A stretch of 7,522 nucleotides of DNA, taken from the NCBI GenBank assembly GCA_003448025.1, contig DLXL01000625.1, positions 1 through 7,522 of the forward strand, read 5' to 3'. Position numbers and translations under genes: made by a program. Origin of the DNA: Saprospirales bacterium (GTDB lineage: Bacteria > Bacteroidota > Bacteroidia > Chitinophagales > Saprospiraceae). The notes beneath the pieces are model-generated. The model was not told the DNA's origin. It saw only the letters and a list, made by a program, of their open reading frames with translations, and did not search any database. Positions 4,954 to 7,522 of the stretch are shown here, piece after piece (the stretch's first letter is position 1; every line of letters starts with the position of its first letter).

Positions 4954-7413
4954 ATGAAGCGTTCTTTTCTGGCTGTCTGCTGCTGCATTCAGGTAGTTAT
5001 TGCAGTGGCTCAGTCTCAACTTGCCCCCAAGAAGACCCTTGAAGCGCTCCGAATACAAGAAAAAATCCACCTGGATGCTCAACTTGACGAGCCAGCCTGG
5101 AAAAATGCCTCCACTGCAACTGATTTTGTTTACCAATGGCCAACGCCAGGCAAAACTGCTTCTCAACGCACTATTGTAAAGGTTTTGTACGACGATGCCA
5201 CTTTGTATGTTGGCGTTCAGTGCTTTGACACTCACCCGGATTCTGTCTTCCATAGATTGTCCAAACGTGATGAACTGGAAAATACTGACTGGTTTGCAGT
5301 CATTCTGGATACTTACAGGGATGGTCAGAATGCTTTGCAGTTTGGGGTAACCCCCGACAATGTTCAGTTTGACTCCAAATTTTCCATAGCCAATGCCAAT
5401 GCCAACAACGGCAATAATGATGGGGAAGATCCCGCCTGGGATGCCGTATGGCAATCCTCGGCAAGAATAACCCCGGAAGGCTGGACGGCTGAACTTAAAA
5501 TTCCGTTTGCCGCCATTCGCTTCCCCAAAAAAAGCAAACAGGAATGGGGTATGAATTTTTACCGTTCCGTACGCAGAAGCGGTGAGACCGATTGCTGGAA
5601 TGAAGTCAAGGCAGATATATCTGGCTCTCTCAACCAAATGGGCATCCTGCAAGGTATTCAGGATATCAAAGCTCCACTGCGTTTGAGCGCAACCCCCTTT
5701 ATCGCAGCATACGCCAACAACTCCTACAATCAACCTCAAACCTCGCTGAACGGATGGACACACCCCTGGACGATTGGCATGGACCTAAAATACGGCATTA
5801 ATGAGGCATTTACGCTGGATGCTACCGTAATACCAGATTTCGGGCAGGTCAGATCAGATCAAAACGTGTTAAACCTTTCCCCGTTTGAAGTCAGATTTAA
5901 TGAAAACCGGCCATTTTTTACGGAAGGAACGGAGCTTTTTAATAAAGGTGGTCTGTTCTATTCCAGGAGGGTTGGGGCCAATGCTCCCCTGATCAATGCA
6001 ACCAAGATATCAGGACGCACTAAAAATGGGCTGGGGATAGGTGTTTTTAATGCGGTGGAGGATGCCGCATTTCAAACATTCACGCAGGAAGGGATTGAAA
6101 TAACCCGGCAGGTTTCCTCATTAACCAATAAAAGCATTGTGGTGCTGGATCAAAACCTGCGCAATAACTCATCCGTCACATTACTAAACACCAATGTGAT
6201 GAGGTCAGGATCGGCAACGGATGCCAACGTTACCGGGTTGATGTTTAATCTGAAAAACAAGGCTCAATCCTATGGTTTGAATGGTAAAACTGTAATGAGT
6301 CACAGAATCGGACAGGGGCAACCAGAAACTGGTTACAATGTTTCGCTGAGTGCCTCCAAAACCAGTGGTAATTTCCTGTGGGGAAGCGATTTTAACCTGG
6401 AGACAGATCAGTATAACCCTAATGATCTTGGTTTACTCTTCAGTCCAAATGAGGTTAGCCATGTTGCCTGGATTAATTACAACTATTACAAGCCCTGGTG
6501 GAAACTGAACAATTTTTGGTCGAGCATGTGGATGTACAACGAATCCTTGTACAAACCCTGGGCTGCCTGGGGGATAACGCAGTTTGGATTTAACGTTGGA
6601 GGAAACACCCGAAAATTTCAAAATTTTGGCCTGAACATGAATATTTCTCCCTGGGGCATGCATGATTACTTCGAGCCACGCCAGCAGGATTATGACACCT
6701 ATTATGATGTGCCGGAAAGTGGCAACCTTTATCTGTGGTATAACAGCGATAATCGTAAACCATTCACCTACTTTTTTGAAGGCGGTGGACGGCGATTCCT
6801 GGAAACCGGTCGCTATAACCTGTCCATGTATGCCGGTATACGCTGGCGGGCGAATGGGAAACTAAGTCTGGGTATAGGTGTTGGACGAGAACACCTGAAT
6901 AACAATGTTGGAGGATTATGGAAATGGGAAATCCATGACAAAGCCCTGGGCGCAGACCAATTGCCTGAAATTGCGGTGGTTATGGGGCGCAGGAATATTC
7001 GTGGATTCAACAATAACCTGAATGTTTCCTACTCCTTTAACAACAAAATGAATCTCACCCTCTTTGCCCGGCATTATTGGCAAAAGGCTACCTATAGTCA
7101 ATTCTATGGATTAGGAGCGGATGGCAGCCTGGTGTCTAGTCCATACACAGGAGTGAGTCAGGCTGGCGAATCTGTAAACGATATTGCAGCCAACTTTTTC
7201 AACATCGATTTGATCTACACCTGGCGCTTTGCCCCTGGCTCTGACCTCTTGCTGGTGTATAAAAATGGGATCGGGCATTTTGACTCCGGTTTTGCGGCAA
7301 ACCGCACCTATTGGGATAACGCAGGTAGACTAAATGACTTTGAAGGCTCCAATAACTTTTCTGTAAAGCTGCTTTATTTCCTGGACTACGAGCAGCTTAA
7401 GCGGAAGTTTTAA
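4954..7413 (+). CDS. DUF5916 domain protein with CBM9-like N-terminal domain, probable outer-membrane barrel
   Basis: This is an 819-residue exported protein. Residues 1-19 form a signal peptide (K2, R3, hydrophobic core with three Cys at 9-11) with an AVA cleavage motif before Q20. Residues about 36-215 resemble the carbohydrate-binding family 9-like beta-sandwich: LDAQLDEPAWKNA at 40-52, YVGVQCFD at 85-92, and WDAVWQSSARITPEGWTAE at 162-180. The remainder is DUF5916, with its signature TVIPDFGQVRSDQNV (291-305), FEVRFNENRPFFTEG (311-325) and FYSRRVG (335-341). After that come many alternating aromatic/polar strands (WWKLNNFW, NFFNIDLIYTW), and the chain ends in KRKF, which together suggest an outer-membrane beta-barrel. 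Length is normal for the family. The family is common in Bacteroidota, and its function is not established; sugar binding by the N-terminal domain is unproven. The ATG is supported by the signal peptide directly after it. It stands alone, with a terminator 27 bases past its TAA. Confidence 0.93.
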   Translation: MKRSFLAVCCCIQVVIAVAQSQLAPKKTLEALRIQEKIHLDAQLDEPAWKNASTATDFVYQWPTPGKTASQRTIVKVLYDDATLYVGVQCFDTHPDSVFHRLSKRDELENTDWFAVILDTYRDGQNALQFGVTPDNVQFDSKFSIANANANNGNNDGEDPAWDAVWQSSARITPEGWTAELKIPFAAIRFPKKSKQEWGMNFYRSVRRSGETDCWNEVKADISGSLNQMGILQGIQDIKAPLRLSATPFIAAYANNSYNQPQTSLNGWTHPWTIGMDLKYGINEAFTLDATVIPDFGQVRSDQNVLNLSPFEVRFNENRPFFTEGTELFNKGGLFYSRRVGANAPLINATKISGRTKNGLGIGVFNAVEDAAFQTFTQEGIEITRQVSSLTNKSIVVLDQNLRNNSSVTLLNTNVMRSGSATDANVTGLMFNLKNKAQSYGLNGKTVMSHRIGQGQPETGYNVSLSASKTSGNFLWGSDFNLETDQYNPNDLGLLFSPNEVSHVAWINYNYYKPWWKLNNFWSSMWMYNESLYKPWAAWGITQFGFNVGGNTRKFQNFGLNMNISPWGMHDYFEPRQQDYDTYYDVPESGNLYLWYNSDNRKPFTYFFEGGGRRFLETGRYNLSMYAGIRWRANGKLSLGIGVGREHLNNNVGGLWKWEIHDKALGADQLPEIAVVMGRRNIRGFNNNLNVSYSFNNKMNLTLFARHYWQKATYSQFYGLGADGSLVSSPYTGVSQAGESVNDIAANFFNIDLIYTWRFAPGSDLLLVYKNGIGHFDSGFAANRTYWDNAGRLNDFEGSNNFSVKLLYFLDYEQLKRKF

Positions 7414-7440
7414 AATATAGAAAGTTTGATTTGGTTAGTG

Positions 7441-7468
7441 GCCTCGGTAAAAGCGCCGGGGCTTTTTT
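7441..7468 (+). terminator. intrinsic terminator of the DUF5916 gene
   Basis: GCCTCGG (7441-7447) pairs with CCGGGGC (7456-7462) over seven pairs with one T-G pair; the loop is eight bases, and six Ts follow (7463-7468). It starts 27 bases after the stop codon. An alternative stem, AAAAGC/GCTTTT, overlaps it. Confidence 0.88.
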
Positions 7469-7482
7469 GTTTGGGCGACTGG

Positions 7483-7522
7483 TGTTTGGGTGTTTTGGTG
7501 TTTTGGTGTTTGAGTGTTTTGG
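7483..7522. repeat. tandem octamer repeat (TGTTTTGG type), continues past window edge
   Basis: Five consecutive 8-base units occur: TGTTTGGG, TGTTTTGG, TGTTTTGG, TGTTTGAG, TGTTTTGG. Units 2, 3 and 5 are identical and the other two differ at one or two bases. The array starts 14 bases after the T-run of the DUF5916 terminator and is cut by the right edge, so its full length is unknown. One strand has only G and T apart from a single A. Confidence 0.85.

Noticed and set aside
4738..5763. Long minus-strand open frame of 341 codons opposite the first third of the DUF5916 gene
   Set aside because: It runs antisense to a gene with clear family motifs and a signal peptide. Its translation has no recognisable domain and Cys/Gly-rich composition typical of a shadow frame.

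Overview
The window looks like ordinary chromosomal DNA from a member of the Bacteroidota. The evidence is the set of protein families (a SurA/PpiD-type foldase with a single membrane anchor, the Bacteroidota form of envelope M23 peptidase, and an outer-membrane DUF5916 protein with a CBM9-like head), two matches to the Bacteroidota -7 promoter element TAnnTTTG, and starts that mostly lack a strong Shine-Dalgarno. Some features resemble Chitinophagia/Saprospiria relatives, but I cannot place it below phylum with confidence. I see no rRNA, tRNA, CRISPR array, insertion sequence or phage gene.

Layout. Positions 1-2173 hold three minus-strand genes that probably form one transcription unit, read from high to low coordinates: a membrane-anchored coiled-coil protein (1676-2173), a TerC-family membrane protein (848-1627) and an M23 metallopeptidase (790 down to the left edge, where it is cut off). 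The gaps are 48 and 57 bases, without a convincing terminator. A -7 promoter match lies at 2213-2220, just ahead of the first gene. A strong hairpin terminator (2260-2293) separates this unit from the ppiD-like gene (2321-4423, minus), which has its own promoter match at 4491-4498.

The 530-base stretch 4424-4953 has no long gene but is not empty. It holds the ppiD leader and promoter, a hairpin with T-runs on both sides (4562-4598), a 34-codon minus-strand reading frame for a one-helix membrane peptide (4624-4728), and a divergent leader region with two small adjacent hairpins and a short direct repeat (4772-4822). On the plus strand, 4954-7413 encodes an 819-residue exported DUF5916 protein, followed by a clear terminator (7441-7468). 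The window ends inside a tandem octamer array (7483-7522).

How the genes fit together. Almost everything concerns the cell envelope. The PpiD-like protein would help fold exported proteins, the M23 enzyme would cut peptidoglycan or another envelope peptide, DUF5916 is a probable outer-membrane barrel, and TerC proteins handle metal ions (Mn) at the inner membrane. The TerC gene directly precedes a secreted metalloenzyme gene, which is the most suggestive functional link here. I did not find a convincing new multi-gene system. The least described items are the small membrane ORF with its own terminator, the coiled-coil protein, and the DUF5916 protein of unknown function.
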